Shown: piece by piece, positions 21,624-30,963 of the stretch
Position numbering within the stretch: position 1 is the first letter of the stretch
Layout of the letters: each line of letters starts with the position of its first letter
From: Limnanthes douglasii subsp. nivea
Lineage: Eukaryota > Streptophyta > Magnoliopsida > Brassicales > Limnanthaceae
Direction of reading: 5' to 3'
NCBI GenBank assembly: GCA_036936605.1
Contig: JAUPFV010000002.1
Span: forward strand, 216,001,046-216,065,045
Length of the DNA: 64,000 bases
Position numbers and translations under genes: made by a program
Notes under the pieces: generated by a model
Told to the model about the DNA's origin: nothing
Databases searched by the model: none
The model's input: the letters and a program-made list of their open reading frames with translations, nothing else

Positions 21624-22616
21624 ATGCCTTCTATTCGTATAAAATTTCCAGGATCAGATCAGAAATGCAAGAAACCCAAGAAAAGCGTTAATGTTTACTC
21701 GACTGACTCAGTAGTTCTAGGTGACGATTGCGTGCATGGAACGCAACCGCTGAGCGTGGGAGATATCTCTGGATCAGGTTACAGGGCGAAAAAAGTTCAG
21801 AAATGCTTGATTCGATGTCCGCATGATGAGGTTCTCTATGATTTTTGCGTGCAGTGCGGGCAACTGATTGATATTGATCACGGCATGTCTTTTGGTTATA
21901 TTCGGAAGGGGTTAAAGCTTAGTCGTGGATTTGCGGAATCCCTACGACAGGATCATACTGTGGACTTGGTTATGAGAGAAAAGCTGCATTTGGTTCTAGA
22001 CCTCGATCACACTCTTATTCATTGTGTTGAGGCAAAATATTTACAGCCGGAGGAATTTCCTTACGTGGGATCAACAAAAGATTTATACAAACGTGTGTCT
22101 CCTCGTGGTTCGATGTCCGTCATCAAATTACGGCCGTTTGTTTTAGATTTTCTTGAGAAGGCAAGTGCAATGTTTGAGATGTCCATCTATACCAAAGGCG
22201 GTAGTGTTTATGCGGCTGGTATCCTTCGTTTGCTCGATCCTCAAGGGAAGTATTTTAAAGGCCGGGTTATAGCACGTGAACATACTCCGTACAACAAGAC
22301 TCTTGATCTGATTTTGACACGACCAGAGGCAATCGTGGTGGTTGATGATAAGAAAAGGAAGTGGCCAGATTGCCAAGCCAATGTGATAGAGGCTGCGAGA
22401 TATGAGTACTTTGCCGGGAAAAGGAAAAAGAGGGGGAAAGATGGGGCTTCTCATTGTATGAATAAGACGGATGAGAGTGAAATGGACGGTGAATTGGCTA
22501 ATATACTTAAAGCTCTTGAGGAAATTCACAGGCAGTACTTTTCTGAAGAAAAATTCGATACTAGGCTGATAGTTCCAGGTGTTGTATCTAGCATGCTCAG
22601 TCGCGGTAGTGGTTAG
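21624..22616 (+). CDS. CPL4-like: FCP1/CPL4-like RNA polymerase II CTD phosphatase, intronless, no BRCT domain
   Basis: Predicted 330-aa protein phosphatase of the HAD/FCP1 type; family members remove phosphate from Ser residues of the RNA polymerase II C-terminal repeats in the nucleus. An N-terminal Cys-containing segment (residues 61-79, CPHD...FCVQCG) is typical of plant CPL4-type proteins. The FCPH domain runs from about 120 to 265: LVLDLDHTLIH (DxDxT nucleophile at 126-130), KLRPFVLDFLEKAS, MFEMSIYTKG, and VVVDDKKRKWPD (acidic pair 241-242). The usual aromatic and acidic residues after the pair are replaced by KKRKW. A basic stretch KRKKRGK is at 266-272. A conserved ESEMDGELANILKALEEIH block follows, but the protein stops about 30 residues later, where CPL4 continues into a BRCT domain. 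The single exon suggests a retrocopy or derived paralogue. ATG at 21624 is the first in a long open frame. Confidence 0.85.
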   Translation: MPSIRIKFPGSDQKCKKPKKSVNVYSTDSVVLGDDCVHGTQPLSVGDISGSGYRAKKVQKCLIRCPHDEVLYDFCVQCGQLIDIDHGMSFGYIRKGLKLSRGFAESLRQDHTVDLVMREKLHLVLDLDHTLIHCVEAKYLQPEEFPYVGSTKDLYKRVSPRGSMSVIKLRPFVLDFLEKASAMFEMSIYTKGGSVYAAGILRLLDPQGKYFKGRVIAREHTPYNKTLDLILTRPEAIVVVDDKKRKWPDCQANVIEAARYEYFAGKRKKRGKDGASHCMNKTDESEMDGELANILKALEEIHRQYFSEEKFDTRLIVPGVVSSMLSRGSG

Positions 22617-22703
22617 TTATGATAGTTCCAGCCAGATGTTCTCTAGCGTGCTCGGTCATAGTTAGATTAAGATTGTGTCATCCTTTTACATCACAATGTT
22701 TTT

Positions 22704-22842
22704 GGTTTGTGAGGTGTTTAATAAACACAATGTCTTTATGTTCTTTTTTTGGTTTGTGAGGTGTTTAATAAACACAATGTCTTTATGTTCTTTTTTTGGT
22801 TTGTGAGGTGTTTAATAAACACAATGTCTGTCTTTATGTTCT
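22704..22842 (+). repeat. 47-bp tandem repeat, three copies, with AATAAA signals
   Basis: GGTTTGTGAGGTGTTTAATA starts at 22704, 22751 and 22798. The third copy has an extra GTCT. Each unit contains AATAAA, so a canonical plant poly(A) signal is present three times 90-190 bases after the phosphatase stop codon. Confidence 0.9.
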
Positions 22843-23160
22843 TCCAAGTTAGATGTTTGTTAATAGTATTAAAAGTAGCACTGGATTTCCAGTGAGAGTT
22901 TTGTAATGTCAAAATCTTAATTCCTCAAGTTCTGTAATTGCGATAATTCTGTCAATACAAGTATTGTATGTGGATCAAGATCCAACTCAATCAGGCTTTA
23001 TTATTAGAATAAGGCAAGAAGAAAATAACTATTATAACTTTTATAGTAATGAACTTCTTTTTGTTTATTCTAATTACACTTAAATTATCATGTAATACTT
23101 GATTAGCTACCTAGCTTCTATTTGATCCATAACAGCTTCGGAACGAGTTTCCGGCCGAAT
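22843..23160. other. Spacer without recognised gene
   Basis: AT-rich, probably 3' flank of the phosphatase gene. Nothing else seen. Confidence 0.4.
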
Positions 23161-23163
23161 GAT

Positions 23164-23527
23164 CTTCTTGCGGCTGATTATATGCTGTCCACACCAGTTC
23201 TCCAACAACAAACAGCCTCATCATCTTCTTGCGGCCGATCATATGCTGTCCGCACCGGTTCTCCAACAACAAACAGCCTCATCAGCTTCTTGCGGCCGAT
23301 TATATGCTGTCCGCACCGGTTCTCCAACAACAAACAGCCTCATCAGCTTCTTGCGGCCGATTATATGCTGTCCGCACCGTTCTCCAACAACAAACAGCCT
23401 CATCAGCTTCTTGCGGCCGATTATATGCTGTCCACACTGGTTCTCCAACAACAAACAGCCTCATCAGCTTCTCGCGGCCGATTATATGCTGTCCACACTG
23501 GTTCTCCAACAACAAACAGCCTCATCA
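23164..23527 (+). repeat. 61-bp minisatellite, six copies
   Basis: CTTCTTGCGG starts at 23164, 23225, 23286, 23347 and 23407, and CTTCTCGCGG at 23468 (one copy is 60 bp). It is GC-rich compared with its surroundings and contains GCGGCCGATTATATGCTGTC. No stop occurs in any plus frame, so it gives three long overlapping open frames. There is no sign that it encodes a protein. Confidence 0.9.
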
Positions 23528-23783
23528 TCTACAAACAATAACAACCAAATTATCAATTGTAAAATATGATTCATCATGGAAGCCTGTTTCTATTACGACC
23601 CTATGAATACTCTTATAAAACATATCCATGTATATCGTGACTTGACAGACAATAAGACCGGTTTGGTGCGGGTATAGAGTAACCAAAATGTTCAAAACTA
23701 ATGTTCAAGTCTCAGGTCTTGTTTATTAATATAGTTACGTAAACAGATTTTGAGAATAAAGTGAGCAGTCACATAATAAATAC

Positions 23784-24340
23784 CATGTAATGCTTCCTTA
23801 TCCTATCTTGGGCAGTTCCAGTTCCATATCATTCAGGTAATCTTCCGGATTCAAGTGCCTGTATAGAACCCCCAAACCTGCAGATTATATAGAGAAAACC
23901 ATGTTTGATCTTATGGAATTTGAATGAGATTAGAATTCAACATTTTCTAAATTCTTGTCTTAAATTTATTAGAGTGATTCAGACTTAAGATTATAAAATC
24001 TCGAACAAGCCGTATCTCTTAAGCCCTAACTACACTTCGAATTCAAAGCTGGTAGTCAAGTCTTTTCCTAATTAAATCAGTTCTCGAATCTTAATCACTA
24101 ATCACTCTAAATAAAGCATTTTCAAAAATTGAACGAATTTGATCCAATTTCAAGTATAATAACCTGCTAAGTAGTCGAGGGAATCCAACTCAACTTGATG
24201 GGTGTCATCCATGAACCAAGCGTGTACCAAACACACTAATTCACATCCAATTTGAGTTAATCCAATACAAGAATGCCAAAATATCAAAGATAGATAATAT
24301 ACATATTGATTGAATGGAGTGCGACTCAATTGTGTTCCGG
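23784..24340 (-). pseudogene. ARD gene-fragment repeat, copy 1 (exons 1-2 of acireductone dioxygenase)
   Basis: Minus strand: exon 1 (about 24165-24232) encodes VHAWFMDDT followed by ELDSLDYLAG, with GT donor. It lacks the LPHHR codons present in other copies. Exon 2 (about 23806-23878) follows a TTTGCAG-like acceptor and encodes LGVLYRHLNPEDYLNDMELE and a stop soon after. This matches the N-terminus of plant acireductone dioxygenase (methionine salvage). The metal-binding cupin part is absent. The flanks also match the copies at 29690-30420, 43838-44730 and 45283-45691/56026-56480, so it is a dispersed duplicated gene fragment. Confidence 0.75.
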
Positions 24341-24524
24341 GTCTACAACGTTTCGTCTATATAAACATATCGGTTCTTTTTTAGCAATCATTTTGCTCGG
24401 AGGGATAGTAATATTGAGGTTCCGAAGGATTATACAAAACCTTTTTTGCCCAATTTTATTCGATCGAAACCGTTTTTTATACATTTCTCTATTTGGTGAA
24501 TTCAATATATTATTTTTAAAAATT

Positions 24525-24562
<38 letters not shown>

Positions 24563-24739
24563 TCTCGTATGCTTAGTTCTCTTTCAAACAACAACTTCTT
24601 GTATCACCCTTATCTTCTAAAAAGATATATTCAAAACATTCGTCTTATCTGACACTTGATCTTAATAAAACGCCTACCCATTTACTATGTACAATTTATC
24701 ATATTATTAACACTATTTACTCTTTAGAAATGCTCGAAA
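24341..24739. other. Spacer with (AT)n run
   Basis: The left part continues the upstream flank shared with the other ARD copies. A TA dinucleotide run lies at about 24526-24559. No gene seen. Confidence 0.5.
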
Positions 24740-24868
24740 AAGGCTTCAAGAACCTGTTTTCTTCTTTTTCGTCTGTTTCTTGCGGGAAACTTTTTCGATG
24801 AACAAAATCTAGTTTGTTCTTCTTCTTAGGCTTGTTCTTTCTTTTGCGTTTCTGTTAGAATCTCCATC

Positions 24869-25798
24869 ATGGAGATTCGGAATAATGGGTTATATGAAGA
24901 AGATAATTTTCCTTCTCTGCCAAAAAGTCTGAAACAGAGTGGGTTACCGGAAAATCAAACTCCTGAATATCCATTGAGAATATATGGAAAGTTGGTTCTT
25001 CAACTATGAGAATCTTGCGTTGGACTTCTGCGTTTCGACCAAAAACCGAATGTCCAATAACGATGGTATGGGTGAAGTTCAAAAATATTCCTGAATAAAA
25101 GACTTTATAAAAGGTATCGCAACATCAATCAGAAATGTTTATAAGGTTGATGTTCCTGAAGAAAACAGAGCCGGCAAAAATGCAGCTTATACCCTGATTG
25201 AATTTGATGTTTCTGCTAAGATTCATAGCAGAATTTGGTTGGGCTTTGGTATAAATGACAGCTGTTGGATCAAATATTAAGTATAAAAAATTTCCTCATT
25301 ACTACTATTCATGTTATCATCTTGGTCATAGTGCTAATGAGTGCAGAAAAAGTTTTGTTAAAAAGAAGACTTTTAAGGAAGAAATGGTGTGGAAAGAAAA
25401 AAGTAATGACATTCAACACTTTCTAGTTATATGGTTAAAGAAACATATCACAAAAATGAAGATGAAGATCTGGAAATTGTTTGTTCAAACAATAATTCAT
25501 TCCAAATGTGAAGTCTATAATTGTTACAACGAATCAAAAGAAAAATACATCTGACGAGGAAACTTGTTCTGTTAAACAGAAAGATCCTATTTCTATTCCT
25601 GAGAATATTCCTTCGAAGACTGTTGATAATTTACATATGGACACTGAACTTATCGAAGCTATACAACTTCTGAGTAAATATGGAGATCAACACGATTTCC
25701 TTGAAGAAGATAGCCTCAATTCCCCAGCCCGTGAGAACATTGGGAGTATGCAACTTTCTCCCGTAGTATCCCCTTCAAGAAGCTTGTCTTCCCAGTAG
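24869..25798 (+). pseudogene. LINE ORF1 (gag-like, zinc knuckle)
   Basis: Starts MEIRNNGLYEEDNFPSLP. The frame is broken several times between 25007 and 25280. The middle encodes NVYKVDVPEENRAGKNAAYT and IHSRIWLGFGIND, typical of plant LINE ORF1 before the knuckle. The knuckle reads YYSCYHLGHSANECRK (CCHC) at about 25295-25345. A Ser/Glu-rich tail ends at the 25798 stop. ORF1 proteins bind element RNA in the particle. Not functional because of frameshifts. Confidence 0.75.
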
Positions 25799-25872
25799 CT
25801 CAGGATTTCAGCACTATTATAAGGAAAAAACTAAAGTCAACTCAAAAGATCAAGAAACCAAGCAATAGAATA

Positions 25873-26685
25873 ATGAAATCCTTAAAAACAGTGGGATCGA
25901 CAAAAGGCACAAATCTTTATCTGATAATGATTAAGATTCTCAACTGGAACCTTCGTGGGATCAATAACACTGCAACAGTTAGAAGACTGAAAGAGATCAT
26001 TTTTGCTGAAAATTCTAACCTTCTGGACATTCAAGAACCATTGGTGAAGGCTGACAAAATTGTTAACATTGCTACTTCTTTAGGTTTTCCTAGCTCTACT
26101 TTTAATATTTCGAATAAAATTTGGGTTTTTGGTGTTCAGATATTAAATATTAACAATAAGACTGATCATGATCAGTGTCTAAGTTTAGAAGTTAATCATT
26201 TGAATACTAACATTTTCCTTTTAACTATTTTTTATGAAAAATGTAACAGGCTGAATAAACAAAGTCTTTGGGATCATCTAAAGTTGAGTGCTAATACTAC
26301 TAAGGGTTGGCTTATCGTTGGTGATTTTAATGTTGTTGCCTCTTCAGATGAACAATTGGGCTGTAATTTATATGATCAGAATAGTGTTGATGACTTTGTC
26401 AACACTATTACTGATTGCAACTTGGAGGATGCAAGCTACTTGGGCTCCAAATACACATGGAACAAAGGCTTGAAATGGAAGAGGCTCGATGAAACCATGT
26501 ACAATGACAACTGGAGAAACATTTTCAGCTACACTCAGGTCTTCTACATGGTCAGAACATGTTCTGACCATGCCCCTATTCTTATTAAAGCAATGAATAA
26601 GCATTCTAATAGTTTTAATAAGAAAAGCAGAAGTTTTAAATTTCTGAATATTTGGTTAAATGACTCCTTTTTAAAAAACTGTTGA
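25873..26685 (+). CDS. LINE ORF2 endonuclease domain
   Basis: A 270-aa open frame. The APE-type endonuclease nicks target DNA for reverse transcription. Motifs in order: ILNWNLRGINN (Asn), DIQEPLV (Glu), WLIVGDFNVVAS (Asp-Phe-Asn), TWNKG with RLDETMYN, and CSDHAPI (Asp-His) at about 26560-26578. All key residues are present, so this domain is intact although the element is not. The usual E in the second motif is kept. ORF2 stops at 26685 just after SFLKNC, upstream of the reverse transcriptase. Confidence 0.85.
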   Translation: MKSLKTVGSTKGTNLYLIMIKILNWNLRGINNTATVRRLKEIIFAENSNLLDIQEPLVKADKIVNIATSLGFPSSTFNISNKIWVFGVQILNINNKTDHDQCLSLEVNHLNTNIFLLTIFYEKCNRLNKQSLWDHLKLSANTTKGWLIVGDFNVVASSDEQLGCNLYDQNSVDDFVNTITDCNLEDASYLGSKYTWNKGLKWKRLDETMYNDNWRNIFSYTQVFYMVRTCSDHAPILIKAMNKHSNSFNKKSRSFKFLNIWLNDSFLKNC

Positions 26686-27027
26686 AATGAATTGGGATTT
26701 ACATATTAATGGTTTTCCTAATGAATTTTTTTGGTTTAAGCTTAAAAGACTAAAAGGCTATCTTAAAGCTTGAAATAATGAGTGTTTTGGGAATGTATTT
26801 AGCAAAGTTAAGGAAATAGAGGAAAGGGTCAAGGAGGCTGAGTTGTTTCACATTAATCCTAATAATAATATATCTCTAATTAACCTCAGGAAAGCTAATA
26901 GCCTTTACTTAAAGGTTCTTAGAAATGAGGAGGAGTATTAGAGACAAAAAACTTATAACTCTTGATTGAATAACGGTGACGGAAACACAAAAGTGTTTCA
27001 TGCTTATGTTTGTAGGATAAGAAGAAA

Positions 27028-27575
27028 GAACCATGGGTTATTGTGCGTGGTCGTGCTGTGTTGCATGATCAAGAATGTTGAGGGTTGGCCAAATAGCATA
27101 GTCCTCTTCTGTTTGCAGAATTATTACAAGTATTTTATCAGACTCGTGTCGAATTGGTAAAACATTGAACCGATAGTTAATTTGTAGTTTAAGATCTAAA
27201 TATGTTTTAATTTATTAAGTTAATAAAGTGAATTAGGTAGAATTAGGCTAATGGTGGAGGTCAAAAGGCCTACCATCATTACTATAAAAGGTGATGTACT
27301 TTTCTTGGAAATAATAAAAAATTATAATTTTATTACTACTTTTTAAATTTTCCTTCTCTAAAATTCCCGTCTTAAACCTCTCTCTAAAATTATGCGTGAC
27401 CCCGAAATATTTAGGACCTTCTTTCCCTTCGAATATTTTTATTAGTCATCACCTTTAAGTTTTGAGTTTACAGTGCTCATGGCGGAAAAGATTCAGGGGC
27501 AATATCCCTATGCAAGTGGAATGTAGCTAAAGTCAAGGGAGGTATCGATGACGATATTAGGTTCTCTACTTTTGA
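27028..27575. repeat. Dispersed repeat A, copy 2
   Basis: Matches 2437-3025 almost throughout, minus the 45-bp segment of copy 1. It starts abruptly inside the LINE at AACCATGGGTTATTGTGCG and ends at AGGTTCTCTACTTTTG. Beyond 27575 the two copies diverge; here the next bases encode a short frame MDSPIGEKSDPLKDFYTYV with stops, family not recognised. Confidence 0.8.
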
Positions 27576-27834
27576 CTATATGGATTCCCCCATTGGAGAG
27601 AAGTCTGATCCTCTCAAGGACTTCTACACTTATGTCCCCATTAGGGAAGACATTTCTTTATGTCCTGATAAATGGAGCTCATGTTAGGGCCCTAATGGTT
27701 TCCCTACTACTATGTTCACCAAAGTGATGGTGGACTAGCTTCGTTAGAAAAACGACATCTTAGAGTTTTACATGGTAAAAATACACTGTATTTTTTCAAC
27801 CATAAGCTTGATTAAATGAGACATATCTTGTTTT

Positions 27835-28172
27835 GTTGTGAATGAGTCGAATAATGCCTTGACAGTGTACTGTGTCCGGCAGTACAGTTTTGTATATGTG
27901 ATAGTGATATTGTGCCTTGACAGTGTACAGTATCCGGCAGTACAGTTAAGTGTTGTGACAGTATTGTGTCAATCTTGTGGTATGAGCCCATTTGGCCCAT
28001 TGTCTTGCAAGTCTATTAATTCCTTATAAATAGACTACTAAGGCTATACAAAACACAATCTCAAATCTGTAACTTTTTCTATCATAGTGAAACTTTTTTC
28101 TCTGGCGGCGCCCGTTGACGTAGACAATTGTCGAACCACGTTAAATCTTGTGTTTATTCAAGTTCGTCCTTC
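27835..28172 (+). repeat. Ty1/copia LTR (part)
   Basis: TATAAATAG at 28025, then a transcribed end with CTGGCGGCGCCCGTTGACGT and AACCACGTTAAATCTTGTG, which is typical of the 3' half of plant copia LTRs. Two direct repeats of about 34 bp (27856-27889 and 27913-27946, CCTTGACAGTGTAC...CGGCAGTACAGTT) lie in the upstream part. Boundaries are approximate; no clear primer-binding site follows. Confidence 0.65.
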
Positions 28173-28429
28173 ACATATGTTTTGTGCTTGAGCATTTTGA
28201 TAATTACATAGTAATTTAATAACATGTTTTATAGGATGGATTCCATGATTGGTCATTTGAATATGTCGATTTCTTTCATATAGTCTTTCAATTTCAAAAA
28301 TGTCAACTGAAAGTCCTTTGACTATGATAATATTTTTTAATATAGTCGTTTGAATTTAAACTATCCGATAAAATTCATGATTCTTGATGAATTAAGGTCT
28401 AAATTTATCAAATTTATCAAAATCTAAGG
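28173..28429. other. Spacer between copia LTR and integrase fragment
   Basis: AT-rich, no coding sequence recognised. In an intact copia element about 2 kb of gag-protease would lie here, so this is an internal deletion. Confidence 0.5.
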
Positions 28430-29405
28430 ATGCTTGCCAGATACTACATGAGTTTGATTGATGATTATTCAACCTTTGTCAAATGGAAGACGATGATTGA
28501 GAAGCAAACAGGAAGAAAAATAAAACGTCTTAGGACAGATAACGGGTTAGAATATTGCAATTATGAGTTCAACCAGTTCTGCAAAATTGAGGGAATAGTG
28601 CGCCATTGCACTTGTTCTAGAACACCACAACAGAATGGAGTCGCAGAAAGAATGAAGAGAACGATTTGTGACAAGGCACGAAGTATGCTCTCACATTCCG
28701 GTGTGGGAAAGGATTTTTGGGCTGAAGCTATCAATACAGCGTGTTGCTTGGTGAATCAGTCTCCATCAACGGCTATTGATTGTAAAACTCCTTTTGAGAT
28801 TTTGTCTGGATCGTCGGGTGATTATGAACATTTGAGGGTGTTCAGTTGTCCTCCGTATGCTCATGTGAGAGATAGTAAGCTTGAGCCGAGGGCAAAGAGG
28901 TGCATATTTCTAGGATATGCTACTAGAGTGAAGAGATATAGGTTATGGTGTACCTTTCCAAAGTCTCCATGTTTTCTCATCCGTAGGGGCGTTACTTTTA
29001 ATGAGTTTGCTTCGATAGACAGTCAGAAGGAAGTAGGAGAAATGGTCGAATCAGGATCGGTTGTGAGTAAACAGGTGTAGCTTGAAGTTGAATCAGGTCC
29101 TAGCAGGTCCAATAGTTCAAGTGGTTCTAAGGTGGATCCAGAATCAGGAGGTGAAACATCAGCATCGGATGATAGTGACGATGATGCGCTTGAACCAGAA
29201 CAACAGCCTTATAGTATAGCATTGGGCAGAGAAAGAAGAGATATTATACTTCCAAAAAGGTATGTGAATCTAGTTGCATATGCTCTGTCAGTTGCAGAAG
29301 AAGTTGAGATGCAGGAACCTAGTAGCTACGGAGAAATTATAGCGAGTTCAGAGTAAAATCGATGGATTTATGCTATGGGGGAATAAATTGAATCTCTTCA
29401 AAATA
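28430..29405 (+). pseudogene. Ty1/copia integrase and start of reverse transcriptase linker, fragment
   Basis: The integrase core has the first Asp in SLIDDYS, the second in RLRTDNGLEY and the Glu in QQNGVAERMKRT. The sequence then continues through SPSTAIDCKTPFEI, LRVFSCPPYAHV and KRCIFLGYA, the usual copia order. Between the first Asp and KWKTMIEKQTG about 20 residues are deleted. A stop at about 29078 precedes an acidic linker (29132-29356). The frame then reads into SVAEEVEMQEPSSYGE, the segment before the reverse transcriptase, and is cut off near 29405. It belongs with the LTR at 27835-28172. Confidence 0.85.
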
Positions 29406-29689
29406 ATATTGTGAACGTTGGCTTTAACATCCAAACAGACATGACTTTAACATCCAAACACCAGCTTTTGACAAAAAAAAAAAAGAATCAGATTTGAAAT
29501 CTGTAGGTACCGAAAGTATGTAATTCAAGTCGGATAATATCTGGAACAAACAAAATCAAGATTCATAACAAAAAATCCTAAAAGAAGATTGAAAAACTAG
29601 ATTCACGTCCGTACTGAAAATATATCACCTCATTGACTATTGCTAACCAGGAGGGTTCTTGTTAAAACCGGGTTGCAACACATATAAAT
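29406..29689. other. Spacer without recognised gene
   Basis: Contains a short direct repeat of TTTAACATCCAAACA at 29421 and 29446. Otherwise nothing seen. Confidence 0.4.
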
Positions 29690-30420
29690 AAATGTCTGTA
29701 ATGTATCTATCCTCTTGCTTCCTTATTTCTTCTTTAGTATATCCATGAACTACGGGAAGCTAAAAACTTTAGCATTCATAATTTACAAATCATCAGGTTG
29801 TAAAATAAAACTCAACATTTTCTAGATTCTTGATCCAGAGGTATTAGATTTACTAGAGTGATTCACACTTAAAGATTATAAAGACATTATAAATCTCGAA
29901 CAAGCCGTCCCTCCCTCGCAATTCCTAACTACTACAATTCGAATTCAAGCTCGAGGTCAAGCTTTTCCCAACTTAAATCAGTTCTTGAATCCTGATCACT
30001 AGTGATTTTTCAGAATTTGAAAGAATTCCATCCAATTTCATGTATTGTAACCTGCTATGTAGTCGAGGGAATCGAAATCCTTCGTGTGACGATGATGAGG
30101 CAATCTCTCATCTTCATTGGTGTCACCATGAACGAACCAAGCCTATATCCAAACAACCAACCATAAACACTGATTCACGTCGAACCCAAGTTAATCCAGT
30201 AGAAGAACATACCTCAATTACCATGGATAGATAATACGCAGATTGATAGAATGAAGTGCCACTCAATTGTGTTTCGACTCTATTGCTAGGTGTCCTGCTT
30301 CTTTTGACCGATCATTTTGTTTGGATTGATAATAAAAGCGAACCGATTCTTGCCGGATTTTATTCCATCTAAAGCCATTTCAAGTAACATTTGACCTAGA
30401 TAATTAGTGGTGGCGCACGC
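29690..30420 (-). pseudogene. ARD gene-fragment repeat, copy 2 (exon 1 only)
   Basis: Minus-strand exon 1 (about 30045-30140) encodes AWFVHGDTNEDERLPHHR, then a stretch ending DFDSLDYIAG, with a GT donor. This is the best-preserved LPHHR motif of acireductone dioxygenase among the copies, together with copy 4. Exon 2 is deleted: the sequence jumps from CTTGCTTCCTTATTTC to AAGCTAAAAACTTTAG. Promoter-side sequence to about 30420 is shared with copies 1 and 3. Confidence 0.7.
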
Positions 30421-30806
30421 GTTGACCCACTAGATCACCACTCATTTAACAATAGTAGATGTGTCCATGTTTTTACATGCGTCTCCAATTGTATTTTTAT
30501 ATTTAAATACTATATTTTAAAATATTTATACCATAATCAAATATTATATAGTTTTTTTAGTTTATTTTTTTTACTTTTTTTTAGTACTTTAAATTTTTCA
30601 AGCTTGAAGTGTATATGTTTACATCATTTAAATAGTTTATTGTATTTTCAAACTATTGAATATTTGAGGTATAAATTCAAAGTTTTTAGGGTTGTATAAA
30701 TATATGCATAAACATATAATACTTGTAAATAACAAAATAAAATTAAAAGAGATTTAATTAACATTTAATAAAAAATATAAGCAAAACAATCAATTCAAAA
30801 ATAATA
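30421..30806. other. AT-rich spacer left of MULE-2
   Basis: No gene or repeat recognised. Confidence 0.5.
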
Positions 30807-30866
30807 AGAGAAATTGAACATAAAGTATCCACTCAACTATTATATGGCCAGCTAGTACTCAAATTT
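30807..30866 (+). repeat. Left terminal inverted repeat of MULE-2
   Basis: AGAGAAATTG, then CCACTCAACTA at about 30829, CTAGTACTCAAATTT at the inner end. About 41 of 60 bases match the reverse complement of 42031-42090. Confidence 0.75.
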
Positions 30867-30955
30867 CGTTTTATTACCTCTCAATACTCATCTCAACTAT
30901 TAAACTCCCACTTAACACCTAACATTATTTTAATATCCACATTAACCTCATCCAC

Positions 30956-30963
30956 TATATAAG
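30956..30963 (+). promoter_or_regulatory. TATA box of MULE-2 transposase
   Basis: CCACTATATAAGCACAATTTT matches the MULE-1 sequence at 9576-9596 in position and context. Confidence 0.6.

Larger units (their letters stand above)
24740..27027 (+). mobile_element. Non-LTR retrotransposon (LINE), 3' truncated
   Basis: A LINE of the plant L1-like type: ORF1 with a zinc knuckle, then an apurinic-type endonuclease domain. After the endonuclease, decayed sequence (26690-27010; ECFGNVFSKVKEIEERVKEAE and GDGNTKVFHA) leads towards the reverse transcriptase. Homology is cut at about 27027, where repeat A begins. The reverse transcriptase and poly(A) tail are therefore absent. The 5' start is approximate. 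Confidence 0.8.

Noticed and set aside
22143..22529. 128-aa minus-strand frame within the phosphatase gene
   Set aside because: Opposite strand of the conserved FCPH domain; no motif of its own.
23122..23606. Three overlapping 125-139-aa plus-strand frames and two minus-strand frames
   Set aside because: All come from the stop-free 61-bp minisatellite; repeated peptides shift frame with each unit and match no family.
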